Assembly: GCA_028673005.1 (NCBI GenBank)
Contig: CM054114.1
Span: 19,033,137 to 19,097,136, forward strand
Direction of reading: 5' to 3'
DNA from: Tanypteryx hageni
Taxonomy: Eukaryota > Arthropoda > Insecta > Odonata > Petaluridae
DNA: 64,000 nt
Shown piece after piece: positions 44,976 through 57,022 of the stretch. Positions within the stretch are counted from its first letter, which is position 1, and the number at the start of each line of letters is the position of its first letter. The notes beneath the pieces are model-generated. The model saw only the letters and a list, made by a program, of their open reading frames with translations, had not been told where the DNA came from and did not search any database. The translations under genes and the position numbers were made by a program.

Positions 44976-47900
44976 TATTCACTTAATTCAATTAAAAATT
45001 TACAGGCACGATTGTTAGCAAAATATCATTATTATAATATTTGAATTTAAATTGATTTAAATTGCCTTCAATCTCACTCGGGTGGTACGCGAACATTTTC
45101 GTTTATGATTCGGTGGTTCACCGAATTATTTTTCCTCCAATCGTGGCTAAATTTCGCTTTCTTTCCCCCACACCTTCCCCTCATTTCTTGTGGCATCGCA
45201 AACATTTCATCATCTCCATCGTAGAGACGAAAGAATTTAATATGGCGTATTCGTGTCGCCATTTTTCCTCGGAAGGAAGCTACACACCCTGAAGTTCTTG
45301 GCAGTGTGTTCTCTTCCCCCTTTCTCTTCAACTTTTTTTATTGACACCAATCTCTCCGAACCATAAAAACTATGGAAACAATGACTTTTTATTGCGTGTC
45401 CCCCATCTTGAGCATACGAGAACTTGGCGGAAGTTATAGTCTTCAGGGATTGCCTGGCAATATTTTCCGCTCTTTTGATTTTCAAAGGATCGAAAATATA
45501 TACATATATTTTTAGAACCTGAGGTTGTTGTTTCACTGTGGCCATTCTTTATCAGTTATAATATACCCCCCACACCGAATTTTCTGTTTATACTACGACG
45601 ACTTTCGTTTGATCTCTTCTAACTTTCCTATTTCTACTTGTACGGTATCGTGAATTGATTCATTACAACCGAGAAGCTTATGTTGTACTCATAAATGTAT
45701 GTAATAATCGTCCGATTCTCTGTTAGGGCCATGCTAATTATATATTGTGCTTGTTTGTTTCGCGATTTGTTTATGCCTTTAAGTGCCCTTTACAACGCCT
45801 GTTATATTGTAATTTAGGTTACTTATAATAGCTTATATAGTGATTTTTGTACGCAAAGGCTGTAGTTATTTACTGGGAATAATATTGCTTACGTTAATTT
45901 TAAGAAATTCATTCAGTATTTAAAAACTGTCTGTTTATAGAAATACTTATTGGCACTAAAGAATCCATTTGTACGTGCGACGTTTATTACAAAACAAAAA
46001 AATGCATCGAGAAGGATTTAAAAAATCAGGTATATAATTTGTTTTCAAGATTGGGTTGGAATCTCTAAAATATGCGTCGGAACCCCAATGGATTCATATT
46101 TCGAAGTAGAAATTTGTCTCAACATCAAACATAAAAAAGCAAATACATTTCAGCCAGCGTGGCCGATAAATCTTATCGCATTCCAGCCCTAAATCACGCA
46201 ATCAAAACCTTTGGATTTTTCCCAGTGAACTATTTCAACCGACCCATCCGCAAAACAATGACAAAATATCGAGACTTAAGAGGAGACCTTAAACGAACCA
46301 TAATAATATACGGCGCACTTTAATCATACAATTTGCTCCCTTTCAGAAAGAGAGAGAAGGTTACTCCGACAGTCCTTCCGCTCTCTCTCTCTCTCTTGCT
46401 GTCGAGAGAGAAAAATAATCATCCCACTCGGCCTGCCGTCCTCGTTGGAATAGCCATTCATCTCAAACGGGCGTCATCTCGACTTCCCGAATTGCTAGGA
46501 AAAAGGAGTGAATCAGAGGGACAGAAAAGAGTAGGGTGGAATGGAGTCTCTATTCCCTTCCTACGCCATCATCAAGCTCATTTTATCCATATCCTCTCCC
46601 CTTTATTTCCTCCGCCGTCCCCTCAAGCCTCTTCGCTCCCATTCCGTTGCCATGGAGACGTCCCAGAGACGCTCTTTCTGCGCGCTCTCTCCGTCTCCTC
46701 TTCAGCTCCCCTTTTCCTCCTCCTCCTCCTCTTCGTCTTGCTTTTCGTTCACCGCTTCATTTTATGCGGCCGTGCACTTCCCTGTTTTCCGACTTCGTGC
46801 CTCGTTTTCCCTCTTGCATCCTCGCCTTTAAAGACTCTTCACTGTTCTTCATGCACGTGTCCGATGTGAGTGTAATGCAACGGAATTTTACTATCTCATG
46901 TACAAATTACATTAAGCGTTATAAGGATTAAAAATTCAGCTTACAGGTTTTTGACGAACATGAATGGTTTAGGTGTCCCAGAGTACGAAAAAATTGTTCT
47001 TGTAACGTCTGTATGTAGCCTGTTGTATTTTCACTGCTCTATGGGCTAAATGGTTTAACATAATCTAAAGAAATCTGGTGTTTGTAAAGATCTTCACTCG
47101 GAATGGAAACCTTTTTGACATGCACCATATCGTGCCACAGTTGAGGGTAGTTTATTCGATTCGATTAAATCAAAAATGTCTTTTAGTATTTTAATCAAAA
47201 CTCAACCAGTTGTAAAGATTGCTGCCCTGAATATATAAATAATAAAATATATGAGTCATATGCCTCAAAATGTAACTATAAACTTCCAGTGGCACTGCAA
47301 TATATCGAGTTTTACGTCCAGCATACATTAATCATAAAAGTAGGTTTATGGAGCGTATGTTGTGTTATTTTACAGATCCAACTCATTTTTGGAGCTCTGT
47401 TTCTCATAAAATGTTACTAGATCAGGATACGTTTCAGTCACCCAACCAACAAAACATATCAATCTATTTACATTTGTACGAAAATAGCGTTAGATTCAAG
47501 AAAGATAAATACCGAGAAGTGGACTAAGTTTGGCAAATTATTGAAATTAGAAATGATGATATTCGTGAATCAGTGTAAAAATATCTACATGATGGTATCA
47601 ATTAATAAGTACAGTTTACTATATTATGTATGCATCTATTTTTACGATTTGATGCGTATGTGAGCGTGTACATGACCACATTACACCATTATCTAAACAT
47701 TTGAATGCCTTGGTTTGTTTTTCACCCGCTTAATAACTGCAGCGCGAAAGTCGAACATAAATGTCACACAAAATAAAACTGCCTCCATTATTCACATACA
47801 CACCCCTAAGTATATCACAGCTTCTGTAACTATATAAATAATGTAAGACTAAAATATTTTACAACACTTTTAAGCATAGAACTAATATCCCAAGTAGAAT

Positions 47901-48142
47901 TACGAAGAGGAATAGTTGCGAAACACACATCTGTGCAAAAGGTTAGCATGTCTGCAGTTTCTCGCCTATATTTAAGTAATTAAACGGTTCGGGAACATAT
48001 AATGCCTAATTTAACAAAAATACATGCGTTTATTGACAATAAAACGTTAGATATCAGGCAATTTAATTGCTAGGTTACGCATGGCGATAGAAAGGATTAG
48101 TTCAACTATGTTACATTTAAGAAAGTGAGCTTAACTTGCCAC

Positions 48143-48144
<2 letters not shown>
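44976..48144. other. Unique DNA, no gene seen
   Basis: About 45060-45545 and 46330-46870 are GC-richer and carry overlapping frames (178, 131 and 96 codons in three + frames at 46333-46931). These translate as serine/proline/leucine-rich pyrimidine artefacts. GTTGCCATGGAGAC at 46646-46659 resembles an RFX X-box. A CT run lies at about 46380-46398. Confidence 0.4.

Positions 48145-48180
<36 letters not shown>
48145..48180 (+). repeat. (GT)n microsatellite
   Basis: About 15 GT units, then GCGTGTATG. Confidence 0.9.
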
Positions 48181-48724
48181 ATGTATAAAACTGACCATTG
48201 AGGTCATATCAGTGTCCATTAACAAAAACACTTTTCCAGAGATAATGATTGAAATATAAATTCTTATGAAGAAAATTCCACTTTTCTCCTCAATAACCCG
48301 CCTATTTATCATCGGATTTCAGTTTGAGTAATCGTCCCTTCTTTCTTCCTAACCTCCTTTGCCTCTGATGTATTTTACCACGTGTCAAATTCTTCTTCAA
48401 ATCCGCTAGATTTACTGCTAAATCATCCGACAAATTGCGCTTCCTCGCCACATTTTTAACCTTTGCACCATCGCATACCATCCTACGACCATCCTTCCCT
48501 TTCGAACTTTTCCACGCAACTTCTCCTTGCTCAATGCATCGACCACGGTAAATCACCGCGTCTTTTTTATTTACTTCCTAATACCGTATTAGCACCGTTT
48601 GCCGATCTATTGGCCTCCCTTGAAAAGTTTTCCTTTGAGAGAATAGAGAGGTTTTGTAGGACGAATCAGAGTTTTCTTCCTCCTCCCGTGGGAATAGGCA
48701 AGTGTTCCTTTTTTATTTCTATCC

Positions 48725-49000
48725 GCCGCGTGTACGCCATCGATCTACTTCTCTCCCTGTATCTCCTCTCTCCCTTTCTCTCTGTCTCCCTCCTCCCTCT
48801 GTTCCCTTTCTCCTATCTCCATCCTTCCCTCTCTCCCTCCACCTTCCTCGGTCCCTCTCCCATGCTCTATCCCTCCCTTTCCTCCCTCTATCCCACCCTC
48901 TTTCCCTCTCCTTTCCTCCCTATTTCTCTCCCTCTTTCCCTCCCATTTACTTATTCTATCCCTCCCCCTTCCTCCGCCTCTCCCTCCCTCTATCTTAAAT
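48725..49000 (+). repeat. Pyrimidine-rich (CCCT-like) tract
   Basis: About 275 bases of almost pure C and T on the + strand, with CTCCCTC-like motifs. It keeps several frames open by lack of stops. The first two thirds of the long + frame starting at 48463 is such an artefact. Confidence 0.85.
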
Positions 49001-49004
49001 CCAG

Positions 49005-49720
49005 GGTAATTTTCTCTTGCATATTAAAACATCTTAAAATTGTCGGAGCGGTCTTTGTACTATTCTCTGAGAAAAGGTATGGGGATTCTAATTTTTTCGT
49101 ATACTTTTGCTTAAAGATCGTATTTCTTCGAATTTTACGTAAATACTGGCGTTTTTGCAGTTTTTGTTACTCATTACGGGAGTTTACAATCAGGAAAAGA
49201 AAAGCAAATTGGATAGGGCACATATTGAGAAGACAGTGTTTACAAAGGACTATCTTAGAAGGCAAAATTAGCGGAAGAAGAGGAAGAGGTAGAAAAAGAA
49301 TAAGAATATTAGAGAATATAAAGCAGGAATATAGTACATATAGAGGTATAAAAGAGGCTTCTACGGAGAGAGAGAGATATGGAGGCAGCGATTCAGCTAA
49401 AACCTGTCTTCGGACAGCAGCATGATGATGATGACGACGAGAGTGTGTCCATTGAAACTATTATTGTTGGACTAGGATTCGGTATAGTCTAGTATGTACA
49501 TAAACGTGTTAAGTTTTTCCACGCAAATACACGAAATCAAGTTAGTTTTCCGTTCGAATGTATTTCTAATATTTTATAACGCTAAATTACGAAATCTGGG
49601 AGCACAAAGAGAAATTCATCCGTGGTGATTTTAAAGCTATTAAAGTCAATATAAGCATTAAATAAATGATTAAATGGAAAGTATGCATCCTAAGTTCAGT
49701 TTGGATCATTTTGTTTAAAT
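49005..49720 (+). mobile_element. R1 long repeat family, copy 4 (+), split by an RTE fragment
   Basis: Left part 49005-49183: GGGTAATTTTCTCTTGCAT to TGGCGTTTTTGCAGTTTTTG and TCATTACGGGAGT. Right part 49437-49720: TATTATTGTTGGACTAGG to TATTTTATAACGCTAAATT and the 3' GGAAAGTATGCATC line. Both parts align in order with copies 3 and 5. The 5' third with the B-box is replaced by the pyrimidine-rich tract. Confidence 0.75.
49184..49436 (+). mobile_element. RTE-like retrotransposon 3' fragment inserted in R1
   Basis: Flanks ACGGGAGT (49176-49183) and ACGAGAGT (49437-49444) are a likely 8-bp target duplication with one change. The + frame 49186-49425 encodes KRKANWIGHILRR and EGKISGRRGRGRKR and ends CLRTAA-stop. 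This is the C-terminal signature of many arthropod RTE-like non-LTR proteins. The 3' end is a short ATGATGATGACGACG run, typical of RTE tails. About 79 codons remain, without polymerase or endonuclease domains, so it is a strongly 5'-truncated dead copy. Confidence 0.75.
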
Positions 49721-50105
49721 CTACTTTTAAATATTTTTACATTTCTATGTAAGAAATTCAAAAGCTCTTCATGCAGCGCATTCCATTCCTCTATCTCATG
49801 AGTTAGAAAAGAATGTTATTATATTATGTAATTGTCTTTTAGGAAACCTTTCATTATGTCTTTACAGTGAGAAAAATAAGAAAATGGACGGGAAAATTGT
49901 AGCTAGCAGAGTGACACTGTCATCAAAATAAAATCTCTCTCAAAAAGAGAAACAAATCGTTAATACCCTGCGTGATAAACTTATCATATTATTATACGGA
50001 TAAAGATAATATTGAGCAAAGCCGACAGATTAATAACATATTTTATAGGCAATACATTCATTTTGTTTGACTATATATTTCCTCTTCAATTGCTATAACA
50101 TGCTT
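49721..50105. other. AT-rich DNA, nothing seen
   Basis: No gene or shared repeat found. Confidence 0.4.
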
Positions 50106-50157
50106 AGGAAAACCAGCTCCACATGTTGGCGATAAAGCAGCTGTCAGTGGCGATTCC
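50106..50157 (-). repeat. Dispersed module, copy 10 (-)
   Basis: The minus strand reads GGAATCGCCACTGACAGCTG, then CTTTATCGCC and GGAGCTGGTTTTCCT. Both anchors are preserved. Confidence 0.5.
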
Positions 50158-50289
50158 AATAATATATTCTCATAAAGACGTCCTTTATCAGAATCTTCTA
50201 ATGATCAATGCGGCCGCGGCAATTCTCTGTTGACTTGGATATTTTTACAGCAAATAAAAGACAAACAAATATCTGCTTTCTTGTCCCTA

Positions 50290-51970
50290 ACGGATATTTT
50301 TTCTCCTTTTTCTTTATTATTCAGCTCATTACCTCTCCCACTCTTAGGTCGTTTCAGTTCTTATCACTCACCTTCATCTTACTGATATTATTTCCACCGT
50401 TTTTCCAAAATATCTCAATTATTTTTTATCGTTCTCCCTCTCTCTCTCCTTCAGTATCCCTTCTTTCCTTATCTCCCTCTGCCACTCGCGCATTTCCCTC
50501 GAATTTCAATTTTCCTTTCCATCATGTCTTCCCATCTCGCTTCTTCCTCGTTTACCATCAAACCTAACCCCTCTTTATCCCCTGCGTTTCTCTAGAGACG
50601 TAACATTGAGATCCTTCTCAGGTGTTGAAGTTTGGTATCGGATTTTCTCTACACTATTTTCCGTGATATATAAAATCCACACAAAAACACACACATATGA
50701 ATACTTACAAACTCACTCGCGTATATATTCCTTGATAACTTGCCTTGCATTTTTTCACGTCTCTTGAAAACGATTCTACTCTTGTTTATTGCTTTTTTGA
50801 GTCTCCAATATTTTTTTTAATTCTTTGCCAATTCATATAATTGTTTTTCTGCTACTTTCACAGGTGCTCATCCAAGGATTGCGTTTAACGTAAATGAATA
50901 ATTTGCTAAATATTATCTTTATATATTACGTCATAGTCATCAGCCCTTTCAGTCCATTGACGAATTATAGTCTCACCCATACTCCTTCAGATTTTCCTAT
51001 TTCTCTCCCTCCTCCAAATTTGCTCTTAGAGCTTCACAATCTCTCTGCTTCATCTGTATTTTAGTCTTTTTTTCGGTATATTATATGGGTATGTATACAT
51101 ACTTAACTATCTCTTTTAATATTTTCCTCATGTATTATCCTGTTGCTCTCATTTTTTCCACTAATCTCTCACCCTTTTTGTCGTCTACTCTCCGTTTTTA
51201 AACTTCCATCAGCATTACATTAATTTCTCTTTCACAGAACTCTTATCTCGTTACGTTTATTTACGCTTGTATCATCATTCTCCATTTTAAAACCTTTTCT
51301 GCCTCTTCAGTCTTTTCGTTGTCAAATTTCTGCTATCTTTTGTTTTCATCTCCGTTAAGTTTTATTCCTCATTCTTTTTATCGGGTCTTAGATTTTCCCT
51401 CTTTTTTATACGCGGACTTCGCTTTATTCTTCGTACTTCTTCCCTTAATCTTCAGCTTCTCCGCTTCAATCTTCATCCCTGGCTTTCGTTACTTTCAAGC
51501 CGCTTCCTCTTGTCGCGTGTAATCCTCCCCTCAATGTTTTCCGTCCTATCGCTTTTTCTTTCGTGCTCATTATTTGTTCTTTCCTCTTTTACTTTCCGAG
51601 TCTTCATCCCTCGTTCCTTTTTATTATATATTTTTTCTGTTTCACGCCTCCTTTAATCCCCTGTTTATCTCTTTCTTTCTCTAACTCTCTCTAATCTTCT
51701 CCTTTGCTGTCCGCCCAATTACTTTCGATCTTTCTATATCCCTTTGCCTTTTTTTCTTTCGCTCAATTATTTTCATCCGCCCATTTTCTCCCATCCTCTC
51801 ACGCTTCTTTGTATTCTTTTCCTGATTTCGCTATTTTTATTTCCATCCTTTTCGTCGCCTCTTCCTCCTTTGATATCAATCTTCGTACTATTCTATTTAA
51901 TCCTCTCCTTTTCCTATCGCTCTTCTTCTTTCCTAAGTCATTTTATGTACCATATACTGGTTTAACAGCG
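50290..51970 (+). repeat. Long pyrimidine-rich region
   Basis: About 1.7 kb strongly biased to C and T on the + strand without a fixed repeat unit. Open frames of 67-119 codons here are Phe/Ser/Leu-rich and result from composition. No gene is called. Confidence 0.75.
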
Positions 51971-52745
51971 TTTTAATTTTCGCACTCGTAACTTAAAAGT
52001 ATTGCAATTTGAATTTAAATAGTGCTCAACTATGTGAAACTGATTCGTAATGGGAACACGAAGAAAAGAAATTCACAATAACGCCCGATAATATTTCTCG
52101 CTCAGTTTACGGATAGAAAACATTTGCCGAGAAGTGTCAGTATCGCTGTTTATGTAAGTACATAATATTTTTATTCGAGCATTACATTTTTGTATGCTCT
52201 TACGAAGTTTTATTTTATTTGTATGTTCAGTATTAAAGTGCAATTTTCTCTTCCCATTGAATTTTTCGACCACTTAAATACCCTTTGGTATCGCCATTGA
52301 TTTCTTGTATGTTAGTTTAAAACATTTTTCGTCGCACGCGACATTGACGGAATTAGTTTAAGGGAGAAACTTCAATCTACTACTAGGGACAGGAAATTCT
52401 TTTTTGCATTCAACTTTAACAACATTCCGTGCATATATTTTGTCCAAAACGTTTTTTCTCCGACCTACCGTTTCCGAAATATAAATTTTTCAACATTTTA
52501 AACGGCCGCCATTTTGTTTCATGATGCCGGTTGAAAATGATAATAATATTGCTGAGGTCTCCTTGCTGATAGAAACAAAATGTAATTTACCGCATTTCTC
52601 CACGACAAACAGTTCTCAATAATTAGAGAGGGAATGAAGGACGGACGAACAGGCACTTGGTAATCTATATGTTGGATAAATTATGAAACTTTTCTGCATT
52701 TATACTCATTACGTTAGCACATATTTAGTCCCTAATTTTAGTTTT

Positions 52746-52748
<3 letters not shown>
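51971..52748. other. AT-rich DNA, nothing definable
   Basis: AAACGGCCGCCATTTTG near 52500-52516 resembles lines common in arthropod repeats, but there is no second copy here. No gene is seen. Confidence 0.4.

Positions 52749-52814
<66 letters not shown>
52749..52814. repeat. (TA)33 microsatellite at retrotransposon 5' junction
   Basis: 33 uninterrupted TA units end exactly where the retrotransposon coding sequence starts. The run stays in phase, so it adds a meaningless Tyr-Ile stretch to the upstream part of the open frame. Confidence 0.95.
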
Positions 52815-52817
<3 letters not shown>

Positions 52818-55232
52818 TCACTGAATGCTTGTTTTGATTCTGTTTTGTCCGCCATCTCCGAATCGAATAAGATTTTTCTTGTAGGAGATTTTAATTTATC
52901 TATCAATTGGGTGAACATGGTTGAAGGAGTGCCTTCCAATTCGTTAGACATATTTTTTATTGATCACTTTCTCCATGCTCTTGGCCTAAAGCAGAGTAAT
53001 TTAAGTGCTACCCGTGAGGAGGCTATTTTGGACTTTCTTCTCTCCCCTGAGGAGATCCTGGTTTCGGTAGGAAGAAACTTTTTCGACTCTGACCATATGT
53101 CTTTGGAGGCTTCGCTTTCTACCGTCCCCACCATGGAGTGTATACCCACCCAAACCCCCCGTGTAGTTAGGGTATGGGGGAAGGCCGACTGGGAGGCCAT
53201 AAACCGTTCCCTTTCCCTCCTGCCGTGGAACGCGCTCCTCTACGGATCCCTGGAAGACGCGGTCGCCTTTTTCTACGATGCTATCGAAGCGGTAATTGCT
53301 GATTGTGTCCCTTCCAAGAAAATATCGAAGAAAAGGCCTCCGTGGATGTCTGGTGAAGCAGTGCTTTGTGTTAGAAACAAACATTCGTGCTGGGCTTTGT
53401 ATAAGAGCAATCCTAACCAGCACACCAAAACAAATTTCTGTAACATAAGGAGGCACTGTAAATTTTTATTAAGAAGAGATTATAAAAATTATGTAGAGGG
53501 CATTACGAATGAAGTGAAATCATGCTCTAAACGTTTTTGGTCCCTTGTTAACTCTAGGCGGCGAACATCACGGATACCTAATCTTGTGAAATATCATAAT
53601 ATTGTTGTTCAAGGTAATGACCGCCCGCATTTTTTCAATGATTATTTCTCCTCCAATTTCTCTCTGCCTACCTCTACTACTGACTCCCTTCCTTCTATTG
53701 TATCAATTTCTTCGGATTCCTTATCCAATATTTCAACATCCTTTTCTGAGGTCAGATACTTACTTGCTTCCCTGGATAAGAATAAATCTTCCGGCTCCGA
53801 TGGGATAAGTTCTGTCTTTTTAAAAAATACATCGGAGGTTTTGTGTATTCCTTTAACTCTTATTTATAACAAGTGTCTGTTCAGTGGCCGTTTTCCTTCC
53901 ATATGGAAGTCAGCCAATATAACACCCATTTTGAAAAGTGGCAGCCGAGCAGATGTCACTAACTATCGACCAATCTCTATCCTCCCTCTGTTATCCACCA
54001 TGTTTGAAAAGATAATTCATAGGCATTTACTCTCTTTCACCTATCCTTACATTTCTCCTCAACAACATGGCTTTCTACCTCGGAGCTCCTGTTTAACGAA
54101 TCTTACAGTCATACACCACGAAATCATTCTGGCCTTTGAGCAAAAATCCCAGGTTGATGTGTGCTATATTGATCTGGCTAAGGCTTTTGACACAGTTGAC
54201 CATAGACTTCTTCTTCATAAATTAAGCAATAGATATAACCTACATGGCCCTCTTCTCTCTCTCCTGGAAAGTTATCTATATTCTAGAACACAGCGTGTTG
54301 TACTTAACGGACACTCCTCATCCACTACTCCAGTCTTGTCTGGTGTGCCCCAGGGTAGTGTCCTGGGACCTCTATTATTTAGTCTTTATATAGATGATTT
54401 AGTCGAGGTTATTGAGCCACATGATTGCCAAATTCTTTTATATGCCGATGACTGCAAGATTTTCAAAAGGGTTGACTCCGATGTAGACAAGCAATATCTA
54501 CAAGCTGCACTTAACTCGCTGACGGAGTGGTGCTCCAAGTGGAAACTGGAAATAAATCTGTCCAAATGCAAACTTTTGCCCTTTACCCTGAAATCCTCTC
54601 CTTTCCCTTCCTCATACTGTCTACTAGGCAAACCCTTTCCTAGAGTTCAATCCCACGAAGATCTTGGAGTGATCTTCGACGCAAAATTAAGTTTTTGCCA
54701 ACATATTCAGAAGATTTCTGCAAAAGCGATGTCATTACTTGGTGTTCTCTACAGATTCAGTGAAATTTCCAATCCGTTAGCTCTTAAGACTTTCTTTAAT
54801 GGCTGTGTTGCTCCCATATTAAATTACTGCTCGCCTATTTGGTCCACTGCTTCTCCTTCAAACCTAAAACGGCTTGTCTCTGTACTGAAGTTCTTCGACG
54901 CCATAGTTCGACACCGCACGCGGGGTAGAGCACCCTCTTTAAGCATCCCCTCTCTTTCTCATAGGCGACTTATTACCGATCTTAATTACCTTCACTCACT
55001 CATCAATGGTATATATCGCTCTCCATTACTTACATCCTATTTTTCGCTCCGTGTTCCATCGCGCTCCACTCGCCTTCAAAGCCTATTTCATTTACCAAAA
55101 TTTCGACTCTCCGTCTCCCAACGCTCTCTCTCTTACCGCCTCCCGTTTGAATATAATTCCTTACTGGCTTCACTTCCAAATCTAGACATTTTTTCACCCA
55201 CTTCTTTCCGTAATCTACTACCTGCTGCGTAA
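52815..55232 (+). CDS. CR1/Jockey-group non-LTR retrotransposon ORF2, 5'-truncated
   Basis: The frame is open from 52683 to TAA at 55230-55232 (849 codons), but the first 44 codons are flank and (TA)n, so real homology starts near 52815. The visible order, numbered from the upstream ATG, is as follows. First comes the C-terminal half of an apurinic-type endonuclease (GDFN at 68-71, FDSDH at 134-138). The reverse transcriptase follows (TNYRPISILP about 426-435, DLAKAFDTVDH 497-507, SGVPQGSVLGPLLF 553-566, the YADD catalytic motif 587-590, LGVIFD 661-666). Last is a CR1/Jockey-type C-terminal region. There is no RNase H. The N-terminal half of the endonuclease, ORF1 and the 5' UTR are missing. 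About 800 codons without a stop or frameshift imply a recent insertion that cannot start a new cycle itself. Confidence 0.9.
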
Positions 55233-55417
55233 TTCTGTTTCTCTCTAATATTTGGCGCCCTCTGTGTTATGATCATTACAATTGCTGGTAATATTGTTAA
55301 CCTCTTATTTTAGTTATTTATTTTAATGTTATATTATTTGTTATGGTTTTATGTTTCAATGTAATGAGGCCTCTGTGCTGTTTTTGAAACTGAATAAATA
55401 AATAAATAAATAAATAT
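52815..55417 (+). mobile_element. CR1/Jockey-group retrotransposon insertion
   Basis: The insertion consists of the truncated ORF2 and a 3' UTR of about 160 bp. It ends in CTGAATAAATAAATAAATAA-type repeats (55391-55417), which include the polyadenylation-like AATAAA. The 5' edge abuts (TA)33 and sequence just after the tail reads TATAAAA, so insertion into TA-rich DNA is plausible. No clear target duplication could be separated from the simple repeats. Confidence 0.8.
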
Positions 55418-55679
55418 AAAAAACCACTTCTTTTGATTCTTACCTTCCTACACCACCGCGTCTTTATCACACTTTTTTCATCGCTTAACAGCATATTATC
55501 CATCCAAGATTTTATTTTATGAACTTCGAAGCTTAAGGAAAGACGTAAAACGATCGATTGATCTAAACTTTAGAACTTAATTTTCATGTTTATGAACACG
55601 AACGGAAACAATATCGTCGTGGACTACCCGTGAATTCGAGTAATAGACGTTCGAGTTAGCGATTTTCGAAAGCATTCTC
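55418..55679. other. Unique DNA, nothing seen
   Basis: No gene; short flank between the retrotransposon and the next pyrimidine tract. Confidence 0.4.
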
Positions 55680-56110
55680 TTGGCCCACTTTTCTTCCCTT
55701 TTCTTTCCGTCCACTTCCTACACATATCCCATCTCTCCCCTCATCTCTCTTCCAGTCTTCTGCCTTTTATTTAACTTTGCTCCCTTTTCAAACATATACC
55801 CTTTTTTCCCTCCTTCCTGCTCTCACTCCCTTCCCCTTCCTCTAAACCCTCGGATTTCTCTATCTTTCCGCTCAATGTTTACGCTCGAAGATTCCATTCC
55901 CATTTAGGTCAACGCTTCCTGTCAGCATGTGTGTCTCTGTCCCATGCCCCAACTTCCTCCTTGCCTCCCGCAACTCCCTTTCCGTCCTCTTTTATTTTAT
56001 CTCCCTCCCTTCTTCTCTCTCTCTCTCTCTACCCCTCTCTCCATCCTTCTTCCGCTATTTCCTTCGCAGCTGGATCCCTGTCTCTCTCTACCTCTCGCCA
56101 TCCTTTCATC
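55680..56110 (+). repeat. Pyrimidine-rich tract
   Basis: C/T-biased on the + strand, with a CT run near 56012-56030. Three overlapping + frames at 55927-56141 are open at once, which shows composition rather than coding. Confidence 0.75.
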
Positions 56111-56859
56111 CGGAATAGCTGAGAGAACGGAAACGAATTGAATGTTCCCTTAAGGAGCAGTTTTCGTGTGTATGTTTATATGCATGCATCTATATATAAA
56201 GACTAGCTGAAAGTGCACGGCGTTGCTCGGATTTTTAAGTCAAGACAAAACATATTGCGTAAGCACTCAAAGCACGCATTCCTTACGCACATAGTATAAG
56301 TATTAAGGCGACAATACAATCTCGAGGATTTACAATGACACGGTCGGTAAGGCAACATATCGTTAAAAAGCTTAAATTTTTCCAATAAATATGATTTAAA
56401 CATTAAACTTGAGCGATTTCGAATCGTAGGTAAAATTTGACGATAACAATAAGAAACATTATAAGTTTTCTTTAAAACGGTCCAGGTTCGAAGATCGTAG
56501 GTCAATTATTTATAATTTTAATTTGCTAAAGAGTTAAAGCCTCGAAGTCGAAAAATCGATTTTTACGTGTTATGGGAAATTGCACATCCCACCAAAAATC
56601 AAAAATCTGGCCCCGATGTGCACATTTGCATGGTCCCATGAGTAAATGTACCAAGTTTTAAGACTATACGTTTCTTGGTTTTGGAGTTACAGCGTTAACA
56701 CCCAGATACACATTTTCTTTTATTTATATGATGATAATATTTATATGGTAATTTGTCGGGAGTAGGCTTGAATATTGGTGGCAACCATTGTTAGCTGCAA
56801 TATTCTTACTAATAAAATGTCAATTGCATAATTTCTCATCAGTTGTCATAAAAATGGCC
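56111..56859. other. AT-rich DNA, no gene seen
   Basis: The 100-codon minus frame at 56203-56505 has no recognisable domain. Nothing else to report. Confidence 0.4.
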
Positions 56860-56916
56860 GATAAAACCTGATGAGCGCTACTGTTAAAAATCAGCCGTCA
56901 TCATTGGTCACAGTAA
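56860..56916 (-). repeat. Dispersed module, copy 11 (-)
   Basis: The minus strand reads GACCAATGATGACGGCTGAT, then a diverged GCGC and AGGTTTTATC line. Confidence 0.5.
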
Positions 56917-56960
56917 TAATAATTAAGCTGTCGTAATAAAGAATTGATATTCTACTCTCA

Positions 56961-57022
56961 GTTAATAATCACCAAGGACAGCTGCTGGTAGTCAAAATGC
57001 TTATCTGGTTTTCGTACTTTTT
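56961..57022 (+). repeat. Dispersed module, copy 12 (+), abutting R1
   Basis: AATCACCAAGGACAGCTGCT, then AAAATGCTTATCTGGTTTTC. It ends within a base or two of the R1 5' end at 57023, and it lies head to head with copy 11 about 45 bp away. Confidence 0.5.

Noticed and set aside
46333..46931. Three long + frames (178, 131, 96 codons)
   Set aside because: All three frames are open over the same pyrimidine-rich DNA and give Ser/Pro/Leu-rich low-complexity translations without domains.
48302..48556. 84-codon basic minus-strand frame
   Set aside because: Protein-like at first sight, but the basic residues follow from purine-rich DNA and no motif or second exon was found.
48463..49183. N-terminal two thirds of a 320-codon + frame
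   Set aside because: Pyrimidine tract and R1 sequence happen to stay open; only the last about 79 codons, from the RTE fragment, are meaningful.
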